The translations under genes were made by a program, and so were the position numbers. From the NCBI RefSeq assembly GCF_033547095.1, contig NZ_CP137852.1:3403501-3467500 (forward strand): DNA of 64,000 bases, given 5' to 3'. This DNA comes from Sediminicoccus rosea. GTDB taxonomy: Bacteria; Pseudomonadota; Alphaproteobacteria; Acetobacterales; Acetobacteraceae. Of the stretch, positions 9,175 through 17,765 are shown in pieces; the stretch's first letter is position 1; each line of letters starts with the position of its first letter. The notes beneath the pieces were generated by a model. It saw only the letters and a list, made by a program, of their open reading frames with translations, was not told the origin of the DNA and did not search any database.

Positions 9175-9474
9175 ATGATCGACCCCGAACGCATCGGCGG
9201 CATCGTCGGCGAGGCGCTGCTCGCCGGCGCCCTGGGTGCGCTCGGCGCCATGGCGCGCTTCTCCTCCACCGACCGGCCGCTCCTGACCCGCGCCTATCTG
9301 CTGCACGCCCTGGCCGGCGGTAGCCTCGGCACCGGCGCCTGGCTCATTGCCCATGCCTTCGAGCTCGACGGCTGGTGGCTCTTCGCGGTGGCGTGGCTGG
9401 CCGGCACGCTCGGCTACGCCGCTCTCCACGATCTGCTGCTGCGCATCCTCAGCCGCAAGTTCGGCGGGCGTTGA
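9175..9474 (+). CDS. Holin-like small membrane protein
   Basis: This 99-residue protein has three predicted membrane segments: residues 10-28, 42-60 with Gly-rich HALAGGSLGTGAWLIAH, and 67-88. It has a basic C-terminus ending LSRKFGGR. The size, topology and closeness to the muramidase fit a phage holin. There is no diagnostic motif, so a structural membrane role is not excluded. A GGAG site precedes the ATG. Confidence 0.55.
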   Translation: MIDPERIGGIVGEALLAGALGALGAMARFSSTDRPLLTRAYLLHALAGGSLGTGAWLIAHAFELDGWWLFAVAWLAGTLGYAALHDLLLRILSRKFGGR

Positions 9475-9477
9475 TCC

Positions 9478-10203
9478 ATGCGGCTTGGTGCCAGCATCGT
9501 CGGTGATCTTCGCAAGGTGCTGGCCGACGAGATCCGTGCCGGCGAGCGCGCGGCCATGACCGCCATCCGCGCCGAGACGGAGCAGGTGAAGGTCGAACTG
9601 CGGCGGCAGGTCACCACCGCCCTCAGCGGCAACGCGCGCGGCATCGCCAATGCCTGGCGGTCGATGATCTTCCCGCGGAGCGGGCAGTCGCTGCGGCCGG
9701 CGGGGTTGGTGTTCACCAAGGTGCCGAGCGTCATTGATGCCTTCGAGCGCGGGGCACTAATCCGGGCGAAAGGTGGCGGGAAGTTCCTCGCCATCCCGAC
9801 CGGCTTCAACGCGGCCCGGGGGCGCCGGGGCCGCGGCGAAAAGGGCATGCGCGTCACGCCCGCGCAGATGGTCGCCTCCGGCCAGGCCTTCCTGCGGCCC
9901 TTCAAGTCCGGCCGGGGCTTTGTGTGGTGCCTGCCGTTGCGCCAGGGCGAGCAGACCGGGCGGCGGCGGCGGACCCGCCTCGTGGCGGGCGGCGTGACGG
10001 AAGTTGGCACGGCCAATCGCAAGGGCCGCGAGGCCTGGGCGCGCGGGCTGCTGGAGCAGGGGATGGTGCCGATGTTCCTGCTCCTGCCCCAGGTGAAGCT
10101 GGCCAAGCGGCTCGATGTGCGCGGTGCGGCGGAGCGCGGGCTGCGTCGCCTGCCGGGGCGCTTTGTCGCGGCGTGGGAACGCGAGAGCGGGAGGGCAGCA
10201 TGA
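9478..10203 (+). CDS. DUF6441 family phage protein
   Basis: A 241-residue basic protein starting MRLGASIVGDLRKVLADEI, with a conserved LFIPRSG-like region (MIFPRSGQSLRPAGLVFTK), Arg-rich middle loops and a C-terminal LAKRLDVRG segment. This is the DUF6441 pattern found in tail-completion positions like that of lambda gpZ. It most likely takes part in head-tail or tail-tube completion, judged from position. Its stop overlaps the next start (ATGA). Confidence 0.6.
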   Translation: MRLGASIVGDLRKVLADEIRAGERAAMTAIRAETEQVKVELRRQVTTALSGNARGIANAWRSMIFPRSGQSLRPAGLVFTKVPSVIDAFERGALIRAKGGGKFLAIPTGFNAARGRRGRGEKGMRVTPAQMVASGQAFLRPFKSGRGFVWCLPLRQGEQTGRRRRTRLVAGGVTEVGTANRKGREAWARGLLEQGMVPMFLLLPQVKLAKRLDVRGAAERGLRRLPGRFVAAWERESGRAA

Positions 10204-10328
10204 CCATGCGCGCGCGCTTCCTCCTGCTGCTCGGGCTCGTCGTGCTGTCCTGGGCCGCCATTCCATTCGGTCTGGCGGTGACCTGGGTCGCCGGCCGCTT
10301 CTTCGCATCGATGCTGGGGTGGGCATGA
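10200..10328 (+). CDS. Very small membrane protein in the tail operon
   Basis: A 42-residue peptide, MTMRARFLLLLGLVVLSWAA..., dominated by one hydrophobic helix. It overlaps the previous gene (ATGA) and the next gene (ATGA), which argues that it is translated. The function is unknown; a lysis accessory such as a second holin or spanin-like peptide is possible. Confidence 0.5.
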   Translation: MTMRARFLLLLGLVVLSWAAIPFGLAVTWVAGRFFASMLGWA

Positions 10329-10771
10329 GCGTCCGCGAGGCCGCGATCGCGGCGTTGCACAGCCGGCTCGCCACGTCCCTGGCCGTTCGGAATCCGGCAC
10401 CGCTCGTGCTGCGCGGGGAAACCGTGCCGCAGCGCATCCCCGCCGGCGGGCTGGTGGTCGTTCGCGACGGCGAGGCGGTGGAGGAGACGCCCATCCTCTC
10501 CCCGCTCGCCTGGCAGATCGAGCATCGAGCCGAGGTCGAGGTCACTGTCGCCGGCGCCACGCCCGCCGCGCGCACCGCCCTGCTCGATGCGCTGCTGGTG
10601 GATGTTGCCGCGGCCGTTACCGCCAACCGCACTCTGAGTGGCGCCGTCGAATGGGCACAGCCCGGCAGTGCGTCCTTCGAGGATGTCGAGTTCGAGGGCG
10701 CTGCCGCGGCCCGCGCCGCCGCTATCCCCATCACGCTTTGGTTCACCGTCGCCGGCTCGCCGCTGGCCTGA
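10325..10771 (+). CDS. Phage tail terminator/minor tail protein
   Basis: A 148-residue protein with MSVREAAIAALHSRLATSL and a central RAEVEVTVAGA strand. It resembles gpU-like tail-terminator proteins, which cap the tail tube and join it to the head. It is coupled to the small membrane gene upstream and lies just before the tail tube gene, which is the expected slot. Confidence 0.6.
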   Translation: MSVREAAIAALHSRLATSLAVRNPAPLVLRGETVPQRIPAGGLVVVRDGEAVEETPILSPLAWQIEHRAEVEVTVAGATPAARTALLDALLVDVAAAVTANRTLSGAVEWAQPGSASFEDVEFEGAAAARAAAIPITLWFTVAGSPLA

Positions 10772-10792
10772 TCCCCTTCCAGGAGAAAGCCC

Positions 10793-11746
10793 ATGCCCCG
10801 TGCCATCGGCGCGAATTGCCGTCTGCTCATGCTGCCCGAGACCACCTACGGCACCGCGCCCGGCAGCAACTGGCGGCGCATGCCGTTCCTGTCCTGCGAC
10901 CTCGGCGCGGAGCAGCCACTGCTGGACGCCGATGTCATCGGCGTCGGCAGCAACCGCGATCCGGCCGCGCCTTTCCTGGACACGGTCACGGTCGCCGGCC
11001 AGGCGGTGGTGCCGGTGGACCTGATCAACATCGGCCACTGGCTGCGGCTGCTGCTGGGCCCGGCGACCACCACCGGCACCACCAACTTCATCCACACCTT
11101 TACCTCGGGCGCGGCGGCGCTGCCGAGCAACGCGATGGAGATCGGCTATCCCGACGTGCCGTCCTTCGACGTGTGCACCGGCATCCGTGCCGACACGCTG
11201 GAGATGGATTTTACGCCGACAGGCGCGGCGACGGCGACTTTCGGGCTGCTGGGTCAGGGGTCGGTGCGCACGGGCGCCACGTCAGGTGGCACGCCGACCA
11301 GCGCGACTTACACGGCCTTTAACAAGGCGCAAGGCAGCATCACCCGCAGCAGCGTGGCGCTGGCGCAGGTCACCGGCGCGCGGCTCACCTACGCCAACGG
11401 CATGGAGGCCGTGCGCACCATTCGCGCCGATCGCCGGGTCGAGGGCGTGGATCCCGGCATCGCCCGCTGCACGGGCCAGATCACAGTGCGCTTCGAGAAT
11501 ACGACGCTGCTCGCCCAGGCGCAGGCCGGCACGTCGGCGGAGTTCGCCCTGGCCTTCACCATCGATGCGAACCGCAGCCTGACGATCACGCTGCACGAGG
11601 TCTATCTCGCGCTGGCCAAGACGCCGATCGAGGGGCCGGCCGGGGTCGAGGCGAGCTTCGATTTCCGGGCCGCGTTCAACGCGACGGCCACGCGCATGAT
11701 GACGGCGGTGCTGCGGAACCAGCAGGCGGGGACGGAGTATGCGTGA
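10793..11746 (+). CDS. Phage tail tube protein
   Basis: This 317-residue protein starts with CRLLMLPETTYGTAPGSNW, a hallmark of siphophage tail tube proteins, followed by beta-rich repeats and a DNRS-type C-terminal region (TIDANRSLTITLHEVYLA). It would polymerise into the tail tube around the tape measure. An AGGAGAAA site precedes the ATG. The tail chaperone gene would be expected directly downstream but is displaced 2.4 kb by an amidohydrolase insert. Confidence 0.85.
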   Translation: MPRAIGANCRLLMLPETTYGTAPGSNWRRMPFLSCDLGAEQPLLDADVIGVGSNRDPAAPFLDTVTVAGQAVVPVDLINIGHWLRLLLGPATTTGTTNFIHTFTSGAAALPSNAMEIGYPDVPSFDVCTGIRADTLEMDFTPTGAATATFGLLGQGSVRTGATSGGTPTSATYTAFNKAQGSITRSSVALAQVTGARLTYANGMEAVRTIRADRRVEGVDPGIARCTGQITVRFENTTLLAQAQAGTSAEFALAFTIDANRSLTITLHEVYLALAKTPIEGPAGVEASFDFRAAFNATATRMMTAVLRNQQAGTEYA

Positions 11747-12051
11747 GCCAGGTAGACGGCGATGCAAGTCCACTCCGGACGAAATGCAGACGAAGGTTGG
11801 TTTTTCCTGGCCCGGACCTCTTGGGTCGTACCCGACACGGTCAACCATACGCGCGGGCACGCGTCCCGTTCCGCGTCTCGCCTCATCAGTCTGAACCGCC
11901 CGATCCGTCCTGCGCCCGGGCGCGCGATCGGCATGGCGTGCAACCTCGATCCATGCAGAATGGTCGCGTGGGTCCAACCTTCGGGTCACGCCCGGGAACC
12001 GACAGGCCGTGATCGACACGGATCTATGGCTTGCCAGGCGGAGGCAGTCAG
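11747..12051 (+). other. Non-coding junction between tail tube gene and amidohydrolase insert
   Basis: About 300 bases without a convincing gene, in contrast to the overlapping genes on the left. I see short dyads (for example GGGT-CGT-ACCC near 11828) but no transposase remnant or clear direct repeat shared with the right flank of the insert (13900-14182). It probably carries the promoter of the amidohydrolase gene. Confidence 0.4.
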
Positions 12052-13899
12052 ATGTGCGTTATTTGCAACCCGGCCTTTGCGGAAGCCTTCAAGAGCAGCA
12101 CGTTCCCCTCGCGCCGGCAGATCATGCGGTCGGCCGCCGCGGCAACGGCGGGCGCTTTCGTCTGCGAAGCGGCCACGCCCGGCACGGCGCAGGCCCAACA
12201 GTCGTCCTTCCAGGACTTGGCCGGCCGGTTCGAGTCCAGGAGCCTGCCGCAGGTCACGATCTTCCGCGCCAGGGAGATCATCACCCTCGATCCCGACAAG
12301 CCCTCCGCCACCGCCGTCGCGATTCTCGGCGATCGCATCGTCGCAGTCGGCTCGGTCGCGGAGTTGCAGGCGGCGGCAAACGGCCAGCCCTACCGGGTGG
12401 ACGAGACCTTCGCGGATAAGGTGATCGCGCCCGGCCTGATCGCGCAGCACGACCATCCGCTGCTAACCGGCCTGACGATGGTCTCGGAGATCATCGCTAT
12501 CGAGGACTGGGTGCTGCCCGCCGGCGTCGTGCCGGCCGCGAAGACCCCCGAGGCCTATCGCGCACGGCTGGCCGAGGCGAGCGCGAAGCTCCGTGATCCG
12601 GCCGCGTTGCTCGTAACCTGGGGCTATCACCCGCTGTTCCACGGAGCCCTGACCCGGGCCGATCTCGATCGGATCAGCACCGCGCGGCCGATCATCGTCT
12701 GGCACCGCTCCGCCCACGAATTCATCGTCAACGGCAAGGCGCTCGACACCTACGGCATTGATGCCGCCTTCGTCGCCGGCCTGTCGGAGGCTGCGCGGGC
12801 GCAATCCAACCTCGACGAGGGCCATTTCTGGGAAGGCGGCATGTTCGGCGTCATGCCGAAGCTGCTGCCCGCGATCGCGACGCCGGACCGGCTGCGGCGC
12901 GGCCTCGAATTCGTGGTGGGCTACTATCACGCCAATGGCGTGACGCTCGGCTGCGAGCCCGGCGGTCTCTTCTCGAAGCAGCTGCAGGACGCCCAGAACG
13001 CGGTGCTGTCGCGGCCCGACAGCCCCTTCCGCTTTTTCTTCATCCCGGACGGGAAGTCCATCATCGCGGCCTTCCCGGACACCGCGATCAGCGAGACGGA
13101 GAAAGTGCTGGGCTGGGGCGAGGGCATGACGGCCATGGTGCCGCGGGCGATCAAGCTGTTCGCTGACGGCGCCATCTATTCGCTCGCGATGCAGCTGCGC
13201 GACCCCTATATCGACGAGGGGCATGGCGAATGGATCATGCAGCCGGATGTCTTCGGGCGCGCTTTCAGGGTCTACTGGGACGCGGGCTACCAGATCCACG
13301 TCCACGTCAACGGCGACGCCGGCCTCGACATGGTGCTCGACACCGTCGAGACGAACATGCGCCGGCGCCCGCGCCACGACCACCGGACGCTCGCCATCCA
13401 TCTCGCGGTCTCGCGGAAGGACCAGGTCGAGCGCATGAAGCGGCTCGGCGTGATCGTCAGCGCCAACCCCTACTACGTGCGCGCGCTGGCAGATGCCTAT
13501 GCGCAGAAGGGCCTGGGGCCGGAGCGCGCCGACACCATGGTGCGGCTCGGCGACATCGAGCGCGCGGGCGTGTCCTATTCGCTCCACTCCGACATGCCGA
13601 TGGCGCCCGGCCAGCCGCTGTTCTTGATGCATTGCGCGGTGAACCGCACAACGGAATCCGGGCGCGTCGCGGCGCCAGACCAGCGGGCCAGCCGGCTCGC
13701 GGCACTCCAGGGGATCACGCTCAACGCCGCGCATTCGCTGCGGATGGACGCCGAGATCGGCAGCATCGTGCCCGGCAAGCTTGCCAATTTCAGCATCCTT
13801 GAGGAGAACCCGCTGACGGTGGACGCGGCGCGGATCAAGGACATCGCGGTCTGGGGCACCGTCCATGAGGGCCGAGTGCTGCCGGTGCGGCGCGGCTGA
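12052..13899 (+). CDS. Tat-exported amidohydrolase, YtcJ-like (cargo inside tail operon)
   Basis: A metal-dependent hydrolase of the amidohydrolase family 3 type, probably acting on an N-acyl or cyclic amide substrate. The protein starts MCVICNPAF and has a twin-Arg signal (PSRRQIMRSA) near residues 19-28, so export is likely. Metal ligands visible are QHDH at 132-135, then IKLFADGA, HVHVNGDAG, LAIHLAVS and HSDMPM. An ATG at 12052 with GGAGG eight bases upstream is better than the upstream TTG at 12031. It is flanked by about 300 non-coding bases on each side and interrupts the phage tail operon. The substrate cannot be read from the sequence. Confidence 0.82.
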   Translation: MCVICNPAFAEAFKSSTFPSRRQIMRSAAAATAGAFVCEAATPGTAQAQQSSFQDLAGRFESRSLPQVTIFRAREIITLDPDKPSATAVAILGDRIVAVGSVAELQAAANGQPYRVDETFADKVIAPGLIAQHDHPLLTGLTMVSEIIAIEDWVLPAGVVPAAKTPEAYRARLAEASAKLRDPAALLVTWGYHPLFHGALTRADLDRISTARPIIVWHRSAHEFIVNGKALDTYGIDAAFVAGLSEAARAQSNLDEGHFWEGGMFGVMPKLLPAIATPDRLRRGLEFVVGYYHANGVTLGCEPGGLFSKQLQDAQNAVLSRPDSPFRFFFIPDGKSIIAAFPDTAISETEKVLGWGEGMTAMVPRAIKLFADGAIYSLAMQLRDPYIDEGHGEWIMQPDVFGRAFRVYWDAGYQIHVHVNGDAGLDMVLDTVETNMRRRPRHDHRTLAIHLAVSRKDQVERMKRLGVIVSANPYYVRALADAYAQKGLGPERADTMVRLGDIERAGVSYSLHSDMPMAPGQPLFLMHCAVNRTTESGRVAAPDQRASRLAALQGITLNAAHSLRMDAEIGSIVPGKLANFSILEENPLTVDAARIKDIAVWGTVHEGRVLPVRRG

Positions 13900-14182
13900 G
13901 CCGCCCGCGCGGAATATCGGCCACGCCGGCCATGCCTCTGCCAGGCTAGCTCTGCATCGCATTGGCCTGCGGGCACCGGTTGCAAGGTGAGGGCAGGCCG
14001 CGCGTCGGCAAGCCAAGTCCCCTTCGGGTCGGATGCGGCCCTCTTCTCCCTCCTTGGCGACAGCTCCGATCTGCGCCGGAGGCGAGGATAATGATGGGGC
14101 CCGACAGGGCTATTCCATGCTCGCCACCAGGGCTTCGGGTTGGAGCGACTTACCCGCCAACTTCATGCAAATGGAGAACGTC

Positions 14183-14560
14183 ATGCTCACCCTCGACCTC
14201 CCGGTCGAGCCGTACTGGCTCGACCTGCCCCGTGGCGTCCGCGTGGAGATCCGCCCCGTCACCACCGCTGTCATGGCCGCGGCGCAGGCTGGCTCCGCCC
14301 GCCGCCTCGGCGCGCTGCGAGCCTCCGAGGCCGACCTCGACCCCGACATGGCCCGCGGCCTCGCCTTCGCCTTCCTCGTCAAGGCGCTGGCCCGCCACGC
14401 CGTCACCGCCTGGGAGGGCGTTGGCGACGCCGCCGGCAAGCCGCTGCCGCTCTCGCCTGAGGCCGTCGAGCGCCTGATGGACATGGACGAGATGGCCGCC
14501 GCCTTCTGGGATCGCGCCACCGGCCCGGTCGCCGCCGTGGCGCTGGAGGGAAACGGCTAA
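14183..14560 (+). CDS. Phage tail assembly chaperone (gpG-like)
   Basis: The 125-residue product begins MLTLDLPVEPYWLDLPRGV. It matches the small chaperones that coat the tape measure during tail assembly, and it lies directly before the tape measure gene. A GGAG site seven bases upstream selects ATG 14183 over ATGs at 14165 and 14171. The last codons contain the slippery heptamer GGGAAAC, so a fraction of ribosomes should shift -1 and read on to 14877, giving a fused product of about 231 residues. Confidence 0.75.
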   Translation: MLTLDLPVEPYWLDLPRGVRVEIRPVTTAVMAAAQAGSARRLGALRASEADLDPDMARGLAFAFLVKALARHAVTAWEGVGDAAGKPLPLSPEAVERLMDMDEMAAAFWDRATGPVAAVALEGNG

Positions 14561-14594
14561 GGGCCCGGGCCGAATGGCATTTCGGCCAGGGCCC
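14548..14594 (+). promoter_or_regulatory. Programmed -1 ribosomal frameshift signal
   Basis: The heptamer G GGA AAC (14548-14554) is in the correct phase of the chaperone frame. After a 6-base spacer that holds the UAA stop, a hairpin begins: GGGCCC (14561-14566) pairs with GGGCCC (14589-14594), then a 1x1 mismatch, then GGCCGAA (14568-14574) pairs with TTCGGCC (14581-14587) around a 6-base loop. Slippery site, spacing and structure all fit the lambda G/GT type. Confidence 0.8.
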
Positions 14595-14877
14595 TGACTA
14601 CTGCCGCGGCTGTGCCGCCCTGGACCGCGACTGCGGCATGGCCTGCCCCTACGCCGCCCACGCTCCCGCCAGCGTTGAGGGCGCCGCCGTCTGGACCGCG
14701 GGCACCACCTGCGCCACTGCGACGATGACCGGCCTCGACCTCGACATGCCGGCCGCGCTCTCCACCGCCCGCGAGATGGGTGCTTCCGGCTGGGCCGCAG
14801 CCGAACTGCTGCTGGCCCTGCGCACGGGCCTCGCCGCCGGCAGCGCCGCGCGCCGCACGGATCCCCCCGGACCCTGA
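14551..14877 (+). CDS. Frameshift extension of the tail chaperone (gpGT-like)
   Basis: Reading -1 from the slippery site gives about 107 further residues with no stop. The extension contains a Cys cluster (YCRGCAALDRDCGMAC) near its start and an Ala-rich helical end. It has no plausible start of its own before the ATG at 14638, deep in the frame, which favours expression as a fusion. In lambda the equivalent gpGT extension binds the tail tube protein while the G part holds the tape measure. Confidence 0.65.
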   Translation, partial: KRLRARAEWHFGQGPDYCRGCAALDRDCGMACPYAAHAPASVEGAAVWTAGTTCATATMTGLDLDMPAALSTAREMGASGWAAAELLLALRTGLAAGSAARRTDPPGP

Positions 14878-14906
14878 CCATCCCACCGACGCAGGAGGCG
14901 TGACGC

Positions 14907-17060
14907 ATGGCGGATAGCACGCGCCGCGTCTCGGTCCGGCTGTCGCTCGACGATGCCGCCCGGGTCAAGCAGGAACTGCGCGAGGTCGGCGAGACCGGCC
15001 AGCGGAGCCTGGAGCGCATCCAGGGCGGTGCCGATCGCGCCTCTCGCGCGCTGGACCTGCTCGACGTCGCCGTCCGCGGCGTGCAGATCGCCGGCCTTGC
15101 CGCCGGGCTGCGCGCCGTGGTGGTGGCCGGCGATGCACTCACTCAGTCCATGGGCCGGCTCAACACCGCGCTGGGCTCCGTCGAACGTGCCGGCGAGATC
15201 TACGACCGCCTGTATCGCGACAGCCTGCAGACTGGAGTGGCGGTGCGCGAGAGCGTGGACGCCTTCGCCCGCTTCTCGATCGCGGCCCGCGAGATCGGCG
15301 CCACCTCCGACCAGGTCGCCACCCTCGTCGGCGGCCTGCAGCGCATCGCCATCGCGTCGGGCGCCTCGCAGCAGGAAATCGCCTCCAGCACGCAGCAGCT
15401 CGCCCAGGCCCTGGCCTCGGGCACGCTGCAGGGTGATGAGCTGCGCTCGATCCTTGAAGGCCTGCCCACCCTGGCGCAGGCACTCGCCCGCGAGCTGGGC
15501 GTGTCCATCGGCGAGCTGCGCAAGCTCGGCTCCGAGGGCAAGCTCACCGCCGACACGGTGTTCCCCGCGCTGCTGCGCGCCGTCGAGCGGCTGAATGGCG
15601 AGTTCGAGCGCGCGCCGCTCTCCGTCGGACGTGCCTTTGGCCAGCTCACTGCCGCCGCCGACCAATTCCTCGCCCGACTGGACCAGGCGATCGGCCTGTC
15701 CAACGCGCTGGCCCGTGCGCTGTCCGGGGCCGCCCGCGTGCTGGACGGCGTGCGCCGCGGCTCCGGGCTGCTGCTGCCCTCCGAGCAGGAGGCGGACCGC
15801 CGCGCCCAGGCCGAGGCCCTGCGCGCGCAGATCGCCCGCCTCGAGGCCGAGAGCCAGGGCGACAGCCTGCGATCCCAGCCCCGGCGCGGCTCCATTCGCG
15901 GTGGGCTGGTCGGCACCGCCCAGCAGCAGGCCGGCGTCGATCGCGCCGCGCGCCTGGAGGAACTGCGACGGCAGTACACAGAACTCCAGGAGGAGATCAC
16001 CCGCGGCGAGCAGGCCGCCGGTGAGCGCCAGCGCACCGAGCAGGAGGCGGCAGCCGGCCAGGCCGCCGAGGCCCGCCGCCGCCGGACCGCCGCGGATGCC
16101 GAGGAACTGCGCAAGGCACTCGACGACCGCTTCCGCATCAACAGCGAGTACGAGGACCGCGTCCGCCGACTGCGCGAGGCCGAGGCCGCGGGCGGCATCA
16201 CCGCCGCCGATCGCACCCGCCTCGAAACCCTGGCGCTGCGCGAGCGCGACGAGGCACTGCGTCGCATCGAGGGTACCACCCGCCGCGTGGCCTCCATCCC
16301 GCGCCCCGACCGCGAGGCCGAGCGCGAGATCAACGACATCATCCGCGAGCGCGAGCGGCTGATCCAGAACAACGAGAACGCCCAGGAGCGCTACACGCGC
16401 CGCCTGGAAACCCTCGGCCGGCTGGTGGAGCGATCGGAGCGCATCGGCCAGCCCATCCCCGACGAGACGGTCTCGCGCGAGGCCAATGCCGCGCTGGAGG
16501 AGCTGGAGCGCAGCCAGCAGCGCGTCCAGCAGGCCACGGAGCGCACCAGCAACACGGCGCGGGAACTCGGCCTGACATTCTCCTCGGCCTTTGAGGACGC
16601 GATCATCAAGGGCGAGAGTTTTTCCAAGGTGCTGCAGGGCATCCTGCAGGACATCGCCCGCATCGTGGTCCGTCGCACGATCACCGAGCCGCTCGGCACG
16701 GCGGTGACCTCCAGCCTGGGCGGCTTTGACTTCGGCTCCATCTTTTCTGGCATCGGCTCTGCGCTGGGCGGGCTGTTCCGCGCCGAGGGCGGGCCGGTCG
16801 CGGGCGGCCAGCCCTATATCGTCGGCGAGCGCGGCCCCGAATGGTTCGTGCCGAGCTCCGCAGGCACCGTGCTGCCCAACGGCATGGCGCCAGGCGGGCC
16901 GGTGATCAACCAGAGCATCACCATTGACGCCCGCGGCGCCGATGCGGGCGTCGAGGCGCGGCTGCGCGTGCTCTCGGCGCAGATCGTCCGTCAGGCCAGT
17001 GCCGCCACGCTGGACGCCATCCGCCGCGGCGGCAGCGCCACCTCCATCGTGCGGGGCTAG
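14907..17060 (+). CDS. Phage tape measure protein
   Basis: This 717-residue protein sets tail length. The tape-measure N-terminal domain is visible around residues 60-240 (GDALTQSMGRLNTALGSV, later GTLQGDELRSILEGLPTLAQ). Long charged coiled-coil stretches (about 285-460 and 465-560) and a C-terminal Gly-rich segment with EGGPVAGGQPYIVGERGPEW follow. That last motif is common at tape-measure C-termini. An AGGAGGCGTGACGC leader precedes the ATG. Confidence 0.9.
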   Translation: MADSTRRVSVRLSLDDAARVKQELREVGETGQRSLERIQGGADRASRALDLLDVAVRGVQIAGLAAGLRAVVVAGDALTQSMGRLNTALGSVERAGEIYDRLYRDSLQTGVAVRESVDAFARFSIAAREIGATSDQVATLVGGLQRIAIASGASQQEIASSTQQLAQALASGTLQGDELRSILEGLPTLAQALARELGVSIGELRKLGSEGKLTADTVFPALLRAVERLNGEFERAPLSVGRAFGQLTAAADQFLARLDQAIGLSNALARALSGAARVLDGVRRGSGLLLPSEQEADRRAQAEALRAQIARLEAESQGDSLRSQPRRGSIRGGLVGTAQQQAGVDRAARLEELRRQYTELQEEITRGEQAAGERQRTEQEAAAGQAAEARRRRTAADAEELRKALDDRFRINSEYEDRVRRLREAEAAGGITAADRTRLETLALRERDEALRRIEGTTRRVASIPRPDREAEREINDIIRERERLIQNNENAQERYTRRLETLGRLVERSERIGQPIPDETVSREANAALEELERSQQRVQQATERTSNTARELGLTFSSAFEDAIIKGESFSKVLQGILQDIARIVVRRTITEPLGTAVTSSLGGFDFGSIFSGIGSALGGLFRAEGGPVAGGQPYIVGERGPEWFVPSSAGTVLPNGMAPGGPVINQSITIDARGADAGVEARLRVLSAQIVRQASAATLDAIRRGGSATSIVRG

Positions 17061-17076
17061 GGCCCAGGAGGGCATC

Positions 17077-17763
17077 ATGACGGAATACGCCTGGCCCAGC
17101 GTGCTGCGCCCGTCGCGGCTGAGCTTCTACCTCCAGCACAACACCTTGCGCTTTGTCTCGCCCGTGACCCGCGCCACGCAGGTGCTGCGGCGCGAGGGTG
17201 CGCGCTGGGTGGCGGAGGCGAGCTTTGAGCCGCTGGGGCGCGTGCAGTCCGGCGTAATGGACGGGCTGCTGGCCGCACTGGCGGGATCCGCCAACACGGT
17301 GCGCATCTGGGACTGGCGGCGGGAATACCGCACCGGCGATCCGCGCAGCCAGGGCGATGTTCCGACCGGGCCCTACAGCTTCTCGGACGCGACCATCTTC
17401 ACCGACGGGACCGGGCTGGTGGTGGGCTCGGGCAATCCGTCGCTGGCGGCCGGCGCGCCACGCGGGGCGCTGTCCATCGTCACGCAGGGCTGGTGGCCCA
17501 GCACCGTGGCGGTCGGTGCCGGCGACTACATCGGCCTCGGCGGGCGGCTCTACATCGCCACTGCCGCGGTCGCCGCCTCCGGCGCCGGCACCGCCACCAT
17601 TGCCATCGCGCCACCGCTGCGCGCCGCGGTGGTGGTGGGCGAGCCGCTGATCCTCTCACTGCCGAGCGTGCCGATGCGGCTGGTCTCGGATGACGAGGCG
17701 GCGAACCCGACGCGGCCGGGCCCCTTCGCCGCGGTCACCATTCGCATGGAGGAGGCGCTGTAG
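17077..17763 (+). CDS. Phage tail protein (distal tail-like)
   Basis: A 228-residue beta-rich protein starting MTEYAWPSVLRPSRLSFYLQ, located directly after the tape measure, where distal tail or tail-tip proteins lie. CAGGAGGG is present upstream of the ATG. No catalytic motif is seen. The call is by position and general composition. Confidence 0.6.
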   Translation: MTEYAWPSVLRPSRLSFYLQHNTLRFVSPVTRATQVLRREGARWVAEASFEPLGRVQSGVMDGLLAALAGSANTVRIWDWRREYRTGDPRSQGDVPTGPYSFSDATIFTDGTGLVVGSGNPSLAAGAPRGALSIVTQGWWPSTVAVGAGDYIGLGGRLYIATAAVAASGAGTATIAIAPPLRAAVVVGEPLILSLPSVPMRLVSDDEAANPTRPGPFAAVTIRMEEAL

Positions 17764-17765
17764 TC

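Noticed and set aside
12463-14016. 517-residue minus-strand open frame
   Set aside because: It mirrors the amidohydrolase frame; no motif and no ribosome site. The amidohydrolase motifs on the plus strand are clear.
14649-17078. 809-residue minus-strand open frame
   Set aside because: It is antisense to the tape measure gene and its composition (Ala/Gly/Gln/His-rich) is that of a shadow frame.
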